Part shown: piece by piece, positions 34,040 to 43,615 of the stretch
Layout of the letters: each line of letters begins with the position of its first letter
Numbering within the stretch: position 1 is the first letter of the stretch
NCBI GenBank assembly: GCA_947494435.1
Contig: CANLUY010000001.1
Span: 858,001 to 922,000 of the forward strand
Length of the DNA stretch: 64,000 nt
Direction of reading: 5' to 3'
DNA from: an uncultured Litoreibacter sp.
Lineage (GTDB): Bacteria > Pseudomonadota > Alphaproteobacteria > Rhodobacterales > Rhodobacteraceae
The notes under the pieces: model-generated
What the model was told of the DNA's origin: nothing
Database searches by the model: none
What the model saw: the letters and a program-made list of their open reading frames with translations, nothing else
Translations under genes and position numbers: made by a program

Positions 34040-36572
34040 ATTCGGACACTTTCAAAATCTGAGCGATCGCCGCCAAAAGACTGTCGTCAGATGCGGGCTT
34101 CGTGACTGTCACCGTGTCCTTCAATGCTTCAACATCCCCGGTGATCTCGCCATATCCCGTAACAAATAGGAAGGGGATGCCGCGCGCGACAAGCTCTTCC
34201 GCCACAGGCAAGCTGGTTTTGCCCCCTCCAAGATTAACGTCGAGAAGCGCAAAACTCGGCTGCTCCTCCGCGAGCATATCAAGCGCCGCGGCGGCGTTTG
34301 AAAAGGTTTCGACATTTAGCACGCCAAATCCGGTCAACTGCATGCGCATGCCGGTTGCGATGACAAAGTTATCTTCAACGACCCAGCAAGTCGTATCAGC
34401 CAATCTTGCTTCAAGCGTTTTTGTTTGGGGGAGGGTGGCCTGCTCCATCAATCGACCGGGTCCTTTTGCAATCTCATTTTCATCGAATAATGCGTCGGGA
34501 AGATGGAATCTTGCAAGGACCCCGGAAGGCTCGAAGCGCAGATCAGCCTCACCGCCCAACTCATACGGTACAGCCTCGCGAATAAGCGCTGTGCCAAAGC
34601 CGAATACCTCGGGTGTGATGAAAGCCGGACCATCCACCTCGCGCCACGTGATATCAAGGCCGCCCTCTGCAGGCACCAAATGGATCTCCACCTGCCCCGT
34701 ATCATTGGACAATGCCCCATATTTGACTGCGTTCGTAATCAGTTCATGGATGACCAAAGAAAAGATCGGAGAAATATCGGCACGCAACGGCTTGGACGTG
34801 CCCGAAATTGTCAGCCGGTTTGCCTCCGTCGTGTATGGCTCAAACTCGGTTGAGATAAGATCAGTGACAGGCACCGCACCGACAAGCCCGCCGGACGCCA
34901 GATCATGTGACGCCGCCAGCGCTTGTATCCGCGCTTCAAGCGAATTCGAGTAGCTTTCCAAAGACCCGTAACTGCTCTGTCGTGCCTGCTGAGAGATCGA
35001 TCGGATCAACGCCAGAATGTTTCGAACCCTGTGGTTCAGCTCATCAATCATGATCTTTTGCTGTCTGGACATCGCGCTGATCAACTCATGTCGCTCGACC
35101 GTGTTTAAAAGAGACCAGATACGACCAGCGAAATACTCATCCTGATCGGTCCAAGGAGTCGCGTAGCCTTTCACCATGGACAGGTATTTTGAAAATGACC
35201 CACGGGGAGAGATGCGTTTCCGGCCCTCATGTTCTTCAATTTCTTTTTCAGGATTGCCTGCCCATGTGACTTCTTGTGCACGTTCATTTCGAAAAACAAA
35301 GAACGTACGATCTGGCTCCGCGGCCGCAACAAGCGCGCCGGCGCAACCGTTCATGCTATTTGCCAGATTTGGAAATTGTAGACCCAAGGCTGAAAAGCTC
35401 ATTGGTTTTGTTTCCGATGCGGCCAATGCGCGAAGATGATCCAAAACCGAAAGATCGGGAACTTGCCCGACAGTTTTGAAGTCATCACCATAGCGAATGA
35501 CCAGACCATCGGCGCCCATGATGTTGAGAATAGTGGCTGAAAACGCATCAAACCCGCGCCGTGTTCCCATCTGACCGGCCACTTCATCCTTAAGACCGTC
35601 CACCCGAAAGCTAAGATCCAGCCGCGCTTTTTGCCTCAAGAGAAGAAGCTTGGACGAAAAGACTTTGGAAAAATGCGTCAGGACGTCCCGCATGGATGCT
35701 GCAGGAACATGAGCGCGACCGTGATGAAACGAAATTATGCCCCATAACTGGCCGTCCAGCTTGATGGATAACGTCATCGAGGATTTTACGTTCATATTCC
35801 GCAGATAATCCAGATGAACCGGCGATACGCCGCGCGACGCAGCAAGGCTTATATCTAACGGTCCCATATCCGCGTTTGCGGCCATTAAACTGACGGGCAC
35901 CTGATCGACATCATTGATGATCCGCAAAGGTATCTTTGCCATGATTGCGCGCGCCTGCGCGGGGATGTCCCAATGTGGGAAGCGCAGATTTAGAAAGCTC
36001 TCTAGCGACGCACGACGCGCCTCAGCCAACACCTCACCATTGAATTCGGCGTCAAAGCGGTAAACCATCACACGATCAAACTGGGTCAGGTCACGCATCA
36101 AACGAACAGTTGTCTCGAACAACGCGGCCTCGGTCGTGCAGTCCTCAATTGTCTGCATCAGATAGGTCAGCGTCTTCATTGAGCTGGCATCTGCAAGGCC
36201 ATCGGTGTCCGCGCGTTCAAATTCAACAATGATAATCTGATCACTCTGATAGGCATGGAGCATCAAAGTCGTACCGCCGACCTCAAACTCCCCAACGGGG
36301 CGCAGCTGCGCTTGAGAGCTATTGAATGACAAAGCGTTCATCATACCATGCCACGCCACGCGTCCGATGATGTCGGACAAACTGACACCCATCAAAGCTT
36401 CTGGATCCTGTCCCAAGAAATCTGCGCTATTGCTGCCAACATATTGGATGTGTCGGGTTTGCGCGTCTACCGCGACCAAACACGCAAAGGGTTGCGTGTT
36501 TCCAGGAATATGCACGGGCTCAGATGCGCAAGTCTCAAGCGCTTCACGAATTTCTTCATTGGTCAATGACAA
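34026..36572 (-). CDS. bphP: bacteriophytochrome, PAS-GAF-PHY-HWE kinase with C-terminal receiver
   Basis: The 848-residue product is a red/far-red photoreceptor kinase. The N-terminal PAS part carries the biliverdin-binding Cys15 in LETCASEPVHIPGNTQPFA. The GAF domain has FPHWDIPAQAR (Asp202) and GVSPVHLDYLRNM (His253). The PHY tongue shows PRGSF near residue 456. The histidine kinase is of the HWE/HisKA_2 type (DELNHRVRNILALIRS, His514) with an ATPase region including HELITNAVKYG. A receiver follows the kinase with Asp778 in FALLDVNLGG. All chromophore and phosphotransfer residues are present, so it should be photoactive. The output partner is not encoded nearby. Confidence 0.95.
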   Translation of the reverse strand: MSLTNEEIREALETCASEPVHIPGNTQPFACLVAVDAQTRHIQYVGSNSADFLGQDPEALMGVSLSDIIGRVAWHGMMNALSFNSSQAQLRPVGEFEVGGTTLMLHAYQSDQIIIVEFERADTDGLADASSMKTLTYLMQTIEDCTTEAALFETTVRLMRDLTQFDRVMVYRFDAEFNGEVLAEARRASLESFLNLRFPHWDIPAQARAIMAKIPLRIINDVDQVPVSLMAANADMGPLDISLAASRGVSPVHLDYLRNMNVKSSMTLSIKLDGQLWGIISFHHGRAHVPAASMRDVLTHFSKVFSSKLLLLRQKARLDLSFRVDGLKDEVAGQMGTRRGFDAFSATILNIMGADGLVIRYGDDFKTVGQVPDLSVLDHLRALAASETKPMSFSALGLQFPNLANSMNGCAGALVAAAEPDRTFFVFRNERAQEVTWAGNPEKEIEEHEGRKRISPRGSFSKYLSMVKGYATPWTDQDEYFAGRIWSLLNTVERHELISAMSRQQKIMIDELNHRVRNILALIRSISQQARQSSYGSLESYSNSLEARIQALAASHDLASGGLVGAVPVTDLISTEFEPYTTEANRLTISGTSKPLRADISPIFSLVIHELITNAVKYGALSNDTGQVEIHLVPAEGGLDITWREVDGPAFITPEVFGFGTALIREAVPYELGGEADLRFEPSGVLARFHLPDALFDENEIAKGPGRLMEQATLPQTKTLEARLADTTCWVVEDNFVIATGMRMQLTGFGVLNVETFSNAAAALDMLAEEQPSFALLDVNLGGGKTSLPVAEELVARGIPFLFVTGYGEITGDVEALKDTVTVTKPASDDSLLAAIAQILKVSEFANE

Positions 36573-36739
36573 TGAAAACTCCTCAGAATGCTTAGCTGAA
36601 AGGCAACTTTTAAATACCTCACGGTTTTAGCATCATCGTGCGGAGATGTAAGTCATCAATATCCAAAACGGCCTGCGTAACTTCCGCACGCCGGACAACA
36701 TTCGGACCTCAGGCCAATGGTGACACTGACGGATAAAAG

Positions 36740-37738
36740 CTAAGAAACTTTGAGGGCGCAGGCGACCTCATTGGCCGATCCAAGAACGACGCCAACGCGC
36801 TGATGCAAGCCTGTTGGGTCCACCTCCAAAATACGCTCCGTGCCGGTACTGGCTGCTCCACCTGCTTGCTCCACAAGGAACCCCATCGGACTGGCCTCGT
36901 ATAAAAGGCGCAGTTTCCCACCCTCAGCACGGTTTTTGTCATCGACGGGATAAATGAAGATGCCACCGCGCATCATGATCCGGTGCACCTCCGCAACCAT
37001 GGAGGCAATCCAGCGCATGTTGAAATCGCGTCCGCGTGTGCCTGCCTCGCCCGCGAAACTGTCATCGACATAGTTGCGCAAACTCTCATCCCAATGACGC
37101 CTGCGGGACGCATTGATTGCAATCTCGGATGTGTCCGCTGGGATTTTAAGGTCCTCGTGGGTCTGGCGGAATTCACCAATGCTGCCATCAAATGTAAACG
37201 CGTTCACGCCATGACCCGTGCTCAGAACGAGCATGGTCGACGGTCCATAAATCGCGTAGCCCGCCGCGACTTGTTCCACGCCTTTCCGTAGAACGTCCTC
37301 AATCGTCAGTTTTTCGGGGACCTCAGGCAGCTCAAAGATCGAAAAGATCGACCCGACGGACACATCCACATCAATGTTGGACGACCCATCCAGCGGATCA
37401 AACAGGATAACGTAGCGACCTTTTGGCAAATTCTTGGGGATTTGATGGATATCTTCCATCTCCTCCGAGACCATACCCGCCAGAACACCGGAATACTGAC
37501 AGCGTTCCAGAAAGATATCGTTGGCGATCACGTCCAGCTTCTTCTGCGTCTCGCCCTGAACGTTCTCACTTTCAAGCGCACCCATCGCGTCGCCCAGATC
37601 ACCGTTCTTGAGGTGGTTCGCAATCGCCTTACAAGCGGTCGCGACAGAATGCAGAAGCGTGGTGAGGTCCCGCTCAATCAACCCCGCATGGCGCTGTTGA
37701 AAGAGGTGCTGCATAAATGTCTTCGTTGGCGTGCTCAA
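36740..37738 (-). CDS. fbp: fructose-1,6-bisphosphatase class I
   Basis: The 332-residue product has the class I enzyme motifs: MVSEEMEDIH, the metal-binding ILFDPLDGSSNIDVDVSVGSIFSIF, INASRRRHW and GGIFIYPVDDKNRAEGGKLRLLYEASPMGFLVEQAGG. It removes the 1-phosphate from fructose-1,6-bisphosphate in gluconeogenesis. The start is a TTG complementary to 37736-37738, preceded by GGGGGAGAC; the next in-frame ATG is eight codons later. It stands alone, with about 165 bases to the phytochrome gene in which I see no clear feature. Confidence 0.97.
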   Translation of the reverse strand: MSTPTKTFMQHLFQQRHAGLIERDLTTLLHSVATACKAIANHLKNGDLGDAMGALESENVQGETQKKLDVIANDIFLERCQYSGVLAGMVSEEMEDIHQIPKNLPKGRYVILFDPLDGSSNIDVDVSVGSIFSIFELPEVPEKLTIEDVLRKGVEQVAAGYAIYGPSTMLVLSTGHGVNAFTFDGSIGEFRQTHEDLKIPADTSEIAINASRRRHWDESLRNYVDDSFAGEAGTRGRDFNMRWIASMVAEVHRIMMRGGIFIYPVDDKNRAEGGKLRLLYEASPMGFLVEQAGGAASTGTERILEVDPTGLHQRVGVVLGSANEVACALKVS

Positions 37739-37857
37739 ACCTGTCTCCCCCGGTCCGGAGCGGACCTGTTACAAACACTATGCAATACGACCGCATAAAA
37801 CGCAGCCACAAACGTCACTCACCAGCGAGACGTCTGATATTTGCAAGAAGGAGAAAG

Positions 37858-37933
37858 TGGTGAGCCCTGATGGGTTCGAACCATCGACCTACTGATTAAA
37901 AGTCAGTTGCTCTACCAGCTGAGCTAAGGGCCC
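37858..37933 (-). tRNA. tRNA-Lys (anticodon UUU)
   Basis: The minus strand folds as a complete 76-base tRNA with encoded CCA: acceptor GGGCCCT/AGGGCTC, D arm around TAGCTCAGCTGGTAGAGCA, anticodon arm CTGAC-TTTTAAT-CAG with anticodon TTT, and T arm GGTTCGAACC. All stems pair. Confidence 0.97.
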
Positions 37934-38030
37934 CACGAGGGGTGCTTCTAAGAAGGCGTTGATGCACGGTCAACCCTAAAATCATCTCTCTCGCTTCCAA
38001 AATTCAAAGAACCCAACTATATGCCCGATT

Positions 38031-38870
38031 ATGCAAAATGGATCCGCCCCCAACGGCCTGCCTTTTATGAAGATGCACGGGCTCGGCAATGATTTCGTGG
38101 TCATCGACCAACGGAATGGCGACGCCGTTGTGACAAAGGCTTTGGCGCAAGCGCTGGGCGACAGACACCGCGGCGTGGGATTCGATCAGCTTGCGGTTCT
38201 CGATCACAGCACTGACGCGGATATCGCGCTGACGTTCTACAACTCCGACGGCTCCACAGCCGGGGCCTGCGGCAACGCGACGCGCTGTGTGGCGCAATAT
38301 GAAATGACGCGGCACGGCAAAGACATGATGACCCTCAAGACGGAGCGGGGGATTCTCAACGCCATTCAAGCCAGCCCCGGCCTCGTCAGCGTGAACATGG
38401 GCGCGCCTCTGCTCGATTGGCAGGACGTCCCGCTCGCGCAGCAGATGGACACGCTGGAACTACCCATCGACGGGGCGCCCACCGCAACCGGCATGGGCAA
38501 TCCGCATTGCACTTTCTTTGTGGAGGATGCCGACGCAATCGACCTCGAAACGCGCGGCGCGGAGATGGAACATCATCCGCTTTTCCCCGAACGCACCAAT
38601 GTGCAATTCGCCTCACTCATCGGTCCCAACCATCTGCGAATGCGCGTATGGGAACGCGGCGTCGGTGTCACACTCGCCTCAGGTTCATCCTCTTGTGCAG
38701 TCGGCGTCGCCGCAGCCCGTAAAGGTCTGACAGAGCGCGCCGTTCAAATCGACCTTGATGGCGGCCAGATCGAGGTAGACTGGCGTGACGATGGCGTCTG
38801 GATGACAGGCCCAACTGCCCATGTATTTTCCGGTCACCTAACCCCCGACTTCCTTGCGGGCCTCTCATGA
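38031..38870 (+). CDS. dapF: diaminopimelate epimerase
   Basis: The 279-residue product has both catalytic cysteine motifs: [21 protein letters not shown] and [18 protein letters not shown]. It also has the N-terminal [19 protein letters not shown]. It interconverts LL- and meso-diaminopimelate for lysine and peptidoglycan synthesis. The start at 38031 lacks a clear ribosome site; an internal ATG at 38067 (MKMHGLGND) is the alternative. It overlaps mtaB by four bases. Confidence 0.96.
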   Translation: MQNGSAPNGLPFMKMHGLGNDFVVIDQRNGDAVVTKALAQALGDRHRGVGFDQLAVLDHSTDADIALTFYNSDGSTAGACGNATRCVAQYEMTRHGKDMMTLKTERGILNAIQASPGLVSVNMGAPLLDWQDVPLAQQMDTLELPIDGAPTATGMGNPHCTFFVEDADAIDLETRGAEMEHHPLFPERTNVQFASLIGPNHLRMRVWERGVGVTLASGSSSCAVGVAAARKGLTERAVQIDLDGGQIEVDWRDDGVWMTGPTAHVFSGHLTPDFLAGLS

Positions 38871-40126
38871 CCCGCAAACCGCCAATCTTCGCAACGCTTG
38901 GCTGCCGCCTCAACTCATATGAGACGCAGGCGATGAAAGAGCTGACCGATGCCGCTGGTATGGAAGATGCCGTCATTGTCAACACCTGCGCCGTCACAGC
39001 CGAAGCTGTCCGCAAAGCCCGTCAGGAAATTCGCAAGCTTCGCCGGACCAATCCAAACGCCAAGATGATCGTCACCGGCTGCGCCGCACAGATCGAGCCG
39101 GAAACCTTTGCCACCATGGACGAGGTCGATCATGTGATCGGCAACACCGAAAAGATGCAGCCCGGCACGTGGACCTCCCTCGCGGGCGATTTCGTGGGCG
39201 AGACGGAAAAAGTGGTCGTCGATGACATCATGTCCGTCACTGAAACCGCAGCCCATCTGATTGATGGCTTCGGCACCCGCTCTCGCGCTTATGTGCAGGT
39301 CCAAAACGGCTGCGATCACCGCTGTACCTTCTGCATTATCCCCTATGGCCGTGGCAATTCCCGTTCTGTTCCTGCGGGTGTCATTGTCGATCAGATCAAA
39401 CGCCTCGTGCAGCAAGGCTTCAACGAAGTTGTGCTGACCGGCGTCGACCTGACAAGCTGGGGCGCGGATCTGCCATCACAGCCAAAACTCGGCGACCTTG
39501 TTGCCCGCATTCTAAAACTGGTCCCTGACCTGCCCCGCCTGCGCATTTCATCTATCGATTCCATCGAGGTGGACGACGCCTTGATGCAAGCCATCGCGAC
39601 TGAACCGCGCTTGATGCCCCATATGCACCTGTCCTTGCAGGCCGGTGACGACATGATCCTGAAGCGCATGAAGCGCCGCCATTTGCGCGACGATGCGATC
39701 AAATTCTGTGAGGACGCGAAGAAACTGCGCCCAGAGATGACATTTGGCGCAGACATCATCGCGGGCTTCCCGACAGAGACGGAAGAGATGTTCACCAACT
39801 CTCTGAAGCTGGTCGAGGAATGCGACCTCACGTGGCTGCACGTCTTCCCCTATTCACCGCGTCCCGGCACACCGGCAGCGCGTATGCCTCAGGTAAACGG
39901 CAAAGCGATCAAAGATCGTGCGGCACGTTTGCGCGCAAGCGGTACCGCCCAAGTGGCGCGACATCTCAGCCAACAAGTCGGTCATACCCATGACGTCTTG
40001 ATGGAAAATCCCAAAATGGGCCGCACCTCGCAATTCGCTGAGGTGCAGTTCGCCAGCGATCAGCCTGAAGGGCAGATCATTCGCGCCAAGATCACAGGCG
40101 TATCCGGCATGCAGTTGGTGGCATGA
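38867..40126 (+). CDS. mtaB: tRNA t6A37 methylthiotransferase MtaB
   Basis: The 419-residue product is a methylthiotransferase. The N-terminal domain has three cluster cysteines ([32 protein letters not shown]). The radical-SAM core has [15 protein letters not shown], and a TRAM-like C-terminal region follows. The C-R-L-N-S start and R-G-x-x-R-S-V motif place it with MtaB rather than MiaB or RimO. It converts t6A37 to ms2t6A37 in tRNAs reading ANN codons. It overlaps both dapF and the following GST gene by four bases. Confidence 0.95.
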   Translation: MTRKPPIFATLGCRLNSYETQAMKELTDAAGMEDAVIVNTCAVTAEAVRKARQEIRKLRRTNPNAKMIVTGCAAQIEPETFATMDEVDHVIGNTEKMQPGTWTSLAGDFVGETEKVVVDDIMSVTETAAHLIDGFGTRSRAYVQVQNGCDHRCTFCIIPYGRGNSRSVPAGVIVDQIKRLVQQGFNEVVLTGVDLTSWGADLPSQPKLGDLVARILKLVPDLPRLRISSIDSIEVDDALMQAIATEPRLMPHMHLSLQAGDDMILKRMKRRHLRDDAIKFCEDAKKLRPEMTFGADIIAGFPTETEEMFTNSLKLVEECDLTWLHVFPYSPRPGTPAARMPQVNGKAIKDRAARLRASGTAQVARHLSQQVGHTHDVLMENPKMGRTSQFAEVQFASDQPEGQIIRAKITGVSGMQLVA

Positions 40127-40749
40127 CCCCAATTCTCTACAGCTTCCGACGCTGCCCCTATGCGATGCGCGCGCGGTTGGCTTTGGTCTCTGCCGGAATT
40201 GAAACAGAGCTGCGCGAAATCCTCTTGCGCGACAAAGCCCCCGAATTTCTGGAAACCTCGCCGAAAGGCACCGTTCCGGTCATTGTTGATGCAGACACAG
40301 TGATCGAGGAAAGTCTCGATATAATGGACTGGGCCTTGGCGCAGAATGATCCCGAAGGCTGGCTGGACTTTCCGCAAGACGGACGCGCCTTTATCGCGGA
40401 ATGTGATGGGCCGTTCAAAACCGCATTGGATCGCTACAAGTATCAAAACCGTCATCAAAGCGATGCGGCGCTGGAACGCAAAAACGCATCCGTCTTCATT
40501 GAAAAGTTAGAGGCGCAGCTTGCCGGTCAAAGCTTTTTGTTCGGGGATAAACCGACGATGCCAGACATGGCGATCCTGACTTTCATTCGGCAATTCGCCA
40601 ACACAGATCGGGCTTGGTTTGATGTCCAACCATGGCCGAACGTCCAGCGCTGGCTTGCCGCGTTTTTGGAAAGCGCCCGGTTCGAACAAATCATGGGAAA
40701 ATACCCGAAATGGGAAGCTGGTGATCCAGTTACACTTTTTCCCAGCTAG
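40123..40749 (+). CDS. glutathione S-transferase family protein
   Basis: The 208-residue product has the thioredoxin-like N-terminal domain ILYSFRRCPYAMRARLAL, the cis-Pro segment GTVPVIVDADTVIEESLDIMDW and an all-helical C-terminal domain. The C-P-Y-A start resembles GST classes with a catalytic Cys (omega/beta-like), so a thiol-transferase or dehydroascorbate-type role is possible. It is translationally coupled to mtaB (ATGA). The substrate is unknown. Confidence 0.88.
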   Translation: MTPILYSFRRCPYAMRARLALVSAGIETELREILLRDKAPEFLETSPKGTVPVIVDADTVIEESLDIMDWALAQNDPEGWLDFPQDGRAFIAECDGPFKTALDRYKYQNRHQSDAALERKNASVFIEKLEAQLAGQSFLFGDKPTMPDMAILTFIRQFANTDRAWFDVQPWPNVQRWLAAFLESARFEQIMGKYPKWEAGDPVTLFPS

Positions 40750-40803
40750 CGCTTGGATGCACCACAGGACGCGTCTAGGGTCCCTTTCAAGAGGACCAGA
40801 GCC

Positions 40804-41421
40804 ATGCACCCAAATCCAGCGTTTCGCAAAGAAGAAACACAGCGCAATATCGACTTTGTCCGAGATCGCGCCTTCGGCACGCTCGCCATCAATGGTGAAG
40901 ACGGACCGCTGACGTCGCATGTCCCGGTGCTGCTCGACAAATCAGGTGACGCGGCAGAACTGCATCTCGTGCGCTCCAACCCGATTGCCCGCGCCGTGAA
41001 ATCCGAGACGCCTTGCGTTATCACTGTGATGGGTCCCGACAGTTATATCTCGCCCGATTGGTATGGCGTCATCGACCAAGTCCCAACTTGGAACTATGTG
41101 GCCGTGCGCCTGCGGGGACGCCTCATCCCGAAGCCACATGATGATCTGCATGCGCTGCTTGATCGCCTCTCCGCACATTTTGAGCGGCGCTTAATGCCGA
41201 AAAAACCATGGCACAGCTCAAAAATGTCCGATGGTGTGATGGAGAAGATGATGAAATCCATTCTGCCCTACCACATCGACATCACAGAGATTGAGGGCAC
41301 GTGGAAACTGGGTCAGAACAAGACCGAAGACGCACGCAAAGCCGGCGCAGATGGTGTCGCGGCCTTCGGGCAAGGTTTGGAAATCTCGACACTCGCAGCA
41401 CTGATGCGTGGCGCAGACTGA
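40804..41421 (+). CDS. FMN-binding negative transcriptional regulator family (PaiB-like)
   Basis: The ATG at 40804 follows AGAGGA and opens MHPNPAFRKEETQRNIDFV. The 205-residue product matches PaiB-type split-barrel proteins: FGTLAINGEDGPLTSHVPVLLD, VMGPDSYISPDWYG, VPTWNYVAVRLRGRL and the C-terminal ITEIEGTWKLGQNKTEDAR. In Bacillus, PaiB affects sporulation and protease genes. In Proteobacteria these are probably flavin- or heme-binding proteins of unknown role. A GST gene follows after 16 bases. Confidence 0.9.
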   Translation: MHPNPAFRKEETQRNIDFVRDRAFGTLAINGEDGPLTSHVPVLLDKSGDAAELHLVRSNPIARAVKSETPCVITVMGPDSYISPDWYGVIDQVPTWNYVAVRLRGRLIPKPHDDLHALLDRLSAHFERRLMPKKPWHSSKMSDGVMEKMMKSILPYHIDITEIEGTWKLGQNKTEDARKAGADGVAAFGQGLEISTLAALMRGAD

Positions 41422-41437
41422 AAAGGACAACTCCCCC

Positions 41438-42028
41438 ATGAAACTCTATGACAACCCCGCCTCACCGTTTTGTCGCAAAGTCCTCGTTCTGGCGCATGAA
41501 ACGGGTCAGATGGATGACATCGAAACTGTCGCCTCCGTCGGTTCCCCCGTGAATTCCGAGAAGATGCCTGTCGCGCAAAACCCGCTCGGCAAAATTCCAA
41601 CTCTGGAACTCAGCGACGGCACCGCGCTCTATGACAGCCGCGTCATTTGCCAATATCTCAACGGCCTCACCGATCAGGACCACTATGCCGGTGGCATTGA
41701 TGTGTTGCGGCGCGAAGCGCTTGCCGATGGCATCATGGATGCCGCCGTCTTGATGGTCTACGAGTTCCGCGCCCGTCCCGAGGCAGAGCAATCGCCGGCA
41801 ATGGTCGAAGCGCTCTGGACCAAAGTCGCCCGCGCCCTTGATGAGGTCGAGGCAAGCCCCCTGTTAGACGGTTTTGACATGGGCCAAATCGCTCTGGCCT
41901 GCGCGCTGGGGTATCTGGATTTCCGCCACGCAGACCGCAACTGGCGCGCAACCCGTCCAACCCTTGCGGCTTGGTACGAAGGCATTGCAGCGCGACCCAG
42001 CATGACCAAAACGGCCCCCGACGCATGA
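41438..42028 (+). CDS. glutathione S-transferase family protein
   Basis: The ATG at 41438 follows AAGGA. The 196-residue product begins MKLYDNPASPFCRKVLVLAHE, with Ser9/Cys12 in the active-site loop, then NPLGKIPTLELSDGTALYDSRVICQYL and a helical C-terminal domain with WRATRPTLAAWYEGIAARPS. It is a second, distinct GST within 1.3 kb. It overlaps the following acetyltransferase gene by four bases. The substrate is unknown. Confidence 0.9.
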   Translation: MKLYDNPASPFCRKVLVLAHETGQMDDIETVASVGSPVNSEKMPVAQNPLGKIPTLELSDGTALYDSRVICQYLNGLTDQDHYAGGIDVLRREALADGIMDAAVLMVYEFRARPEAEQSPAMVEALWTKVARALDEVEASPLLDGFDMGQIALACALGYLDFRHADRNWRATRPTLAAWYEGIAARPSMTKTAPDA

Positions 42029-42453
42029 CGAAGATCAAACGTGTCGCCTCTGAGGATGAGTTGGCCACCTGCTTGGCCATTCGGCGCGTTGTCTTCATCG
42101 AAGGCCAAAACGTGCCCGAACACGAAGAAGTCGACGGCAAAGATCCCGACTGCCTGCACTACATCCTGACCCAAGACGGCAAAGCCATCGCAACCGCGCG
42201 TGTCCTGCCCCTCGACACCCGCGCCAAAATCCAGCGTGTTGCGGTGCTGGCAGAGGCGCGCTCCAGCGGCGTTGGCACAAAGATCATGCGTTTCATCCTT
42301 GATGACCTGCGCCAGAACCACGCCTTCACCTCCGCCGTGCTCGGATCCCAAACCCACGCCATCGGCTTCTACGAAACACTCGGCTTTGAAGCCTTCGGGC
42401 CGGAATATGACGACGCAGGGATCCCACACCGCGACATGCGCATCACCCTCTAA
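42025..42453 (+). CDS. GNAT-family N-acetyltransferase
   Basis: The ATG at 42025 overlaps the stop of the GST gene. The 142-residue product is a single GNAT domain of the ElaA/YjcF type: CLAIRRVVFIEGQNVPEHEEVDGKD, then the acetyl-CoA-binding IQRVAVLAEARSSGVGTKIM and GFYETLGFEAFGPEYDDAGIPHRDM. The substrate is unknown. It converges on trmL with a four-base overlap. Confidence 0.9.
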   Translation: MTKIKRVASEDELATCLAIRRVVFIEGQNVPEHEEVDGKDPDCLHYILTQDGKAIATARVLPLDTRAKIQRVAVLAEARSSGVGTKIMRFILDDLRQNHAFTSAVLGSQTHAIGFYETLGFEAFGPEYDDAGIPHRDMRITL

Positions 42454-42899
42454 CGCAACTGCCGCGTCGCCTCCGCCACCGCAATCCCAGCGGCAATCGC
42501 CACGTTCAAACTGCGCCCACCACCGGGCATCGCAATGCGTACGGCATGATCAGCTTGGGCCGCCACATCGTTAGGCACACCCGCGCTTTCACGCCCCACC
42601 ATCAACACATCCCCACGCTCGAACGGAAACTCCCACAAGTCCGCATCCGCCTTGGTGCTCAGCAACACCAACCGACCCGTTCGCGCAGTCTGAAACGCCT
42701 CCCAGTCATCATGATGACGCACATCCGCCTTTTCGCCGTAATCCAACGCGCGGGAGGCCAGCAATTTCATCGAAAACGGGAATCCACAGGGCTCGATCAC
42801 ATGGACGGGCGCGTTGAAGCACACACCCAGACGCACGAGCGACCCGAGATTCGGCGCCAAATCCGGCTGAAAAGCCGCTAATTCAATCAGGTGCGACAA
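42450..42899 (-). CDS. trmL: tRNA (cytidine/uridine(34)-2'-O)-methyltransferase
   Basis: The 149-residue product is a minimal SPOUT methyltransferase of the TrmL/YibK type. It has APNLGSLVRLGVCFNAPVHVIEPCGFPF, VLMVGRESAGVPNDV and the knot motif MPGGGRSLNVAIAAGIAVAEATRQL. It adds a 2'-O-methyl at the wobble position of tRNA-Leu isoacceptors in E. coli. The gene stands alone between the convergent GNAT gene and the divergent petA. Confidence 0.95.
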   Translation of the reverse strand: MSHLIELAAFQPDLAPNLGSLVRLGVCFNAPVHVIEPCGFPFSMKLLASRALDYGEKADVRHHDDWEAFQTARTGRLVLLSTKADADLWEFPFERGDVLMVGRESAGVPNDVAAQADHAVRIAMPGGGRSLNVAIAAGIAVAEATRQLR

Positions 42900-43037
42900 A
42901 TGGCTTGCCTTGTAATCGTTTCATGACTGGACGAGTCGGATACGTTGAATTACCTACTCGCGCGAGGGCATCCGTCCGTCTGGACGGGTGTTACAGGAAT
43001 TTTGTCGGCTTGCCGACATGAGTTTGGAGAAGTTTCC

Positions 43038-43601
43038 GTGTCCAACGCAGAAGATCACGAAGGCAACACACGCCGCGACTTTCTTTACTACGCAACCGCT
43101 GGCGCGGGCGCAGTAACCGCCGGTGCCGCCATCTGGCCGCTGGTCCATCAAATGAATCCGTCTGCGGACGTGCAGGCTCTGGCCTCCATCGACGTAGACG
43201 TCTCCGGCGTTGAGCCGGGCACACAGATCACGGTGAAATGGCTGGGCAAACCCGTCTTTATCCGCCGCCGCTCCGAGGAAGAGATCGAAGCTGCCCGCGA
43301 AACACCGTTGAGCGAGCTGCCGGACCAAGGCGCACGCAACGAAAACATCGGCGATACAGCAGACGCTGAAGATGCAAACCGCACTTTGGACGAAGCAGGC
43401 GAGTGGCTGGTCATGATGGGTGTGTGTACGCACCTCGGCTGCGTCCCATTGGGCGATGCAGGTGACTTTGGCGGCTGGTTCTGCCCGTGCCACGGATCGC
43501 ACTACGATACAGCGGGCCGTATCCGCAAAGGCCCTGCACCGACAAACCTTCCGGTGCCACCTGCGGTCTTCACTTCTGACTCTGTCATTAAACTCGGTTA
43601 A
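43038..43601 (+). CDS. petA: ubiquinol-cytochrome c reductase Rieske iron-sulfur subunit
   Basis: I take the GTG at 43038 ([19 protein letters not shown]), which has a GGAG site eight bases upstream; the open frame before it has no family similarity. The 187-residue product has a Tat-type twin-arginine signal anchor ([14 protein letters not shown]) and the 2Fe-2S ligands in CTHLGC and CPCHGSHYD. It passes electrons from ubiquinol to cytochrome c1 in the bc1 complex. It is the first gene of petABC. Confidence 0.96.
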   Translation: MSNAEDHEGNTRRDFLYYATAGAGAVTAGAAIWPLVHQMNPSADVQALASIDVDVSGVEPGTQITVKWLGKPVFIRRRSEEEIEAARETPLSELPDQGARNENIGDTADAEDANRTLDEAGEWLVMMGVCTHLGCVPLGDAGDFGGWFCPCHGSHYDTAGRIRKGPAPTNLPVPPAVFTSDSVIKLG

Positions 43602-43615
43602 GGGAGGAACACATT

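Noticed and set aside
42945-43037. Upstream extension of petA from an ATG at 42945
   Set aside because: The 31 extra residues do not resemble Rieske proteins, while the GTG at 43038 has a well-placed GGAG site and gives the usual Tat-anchor start.
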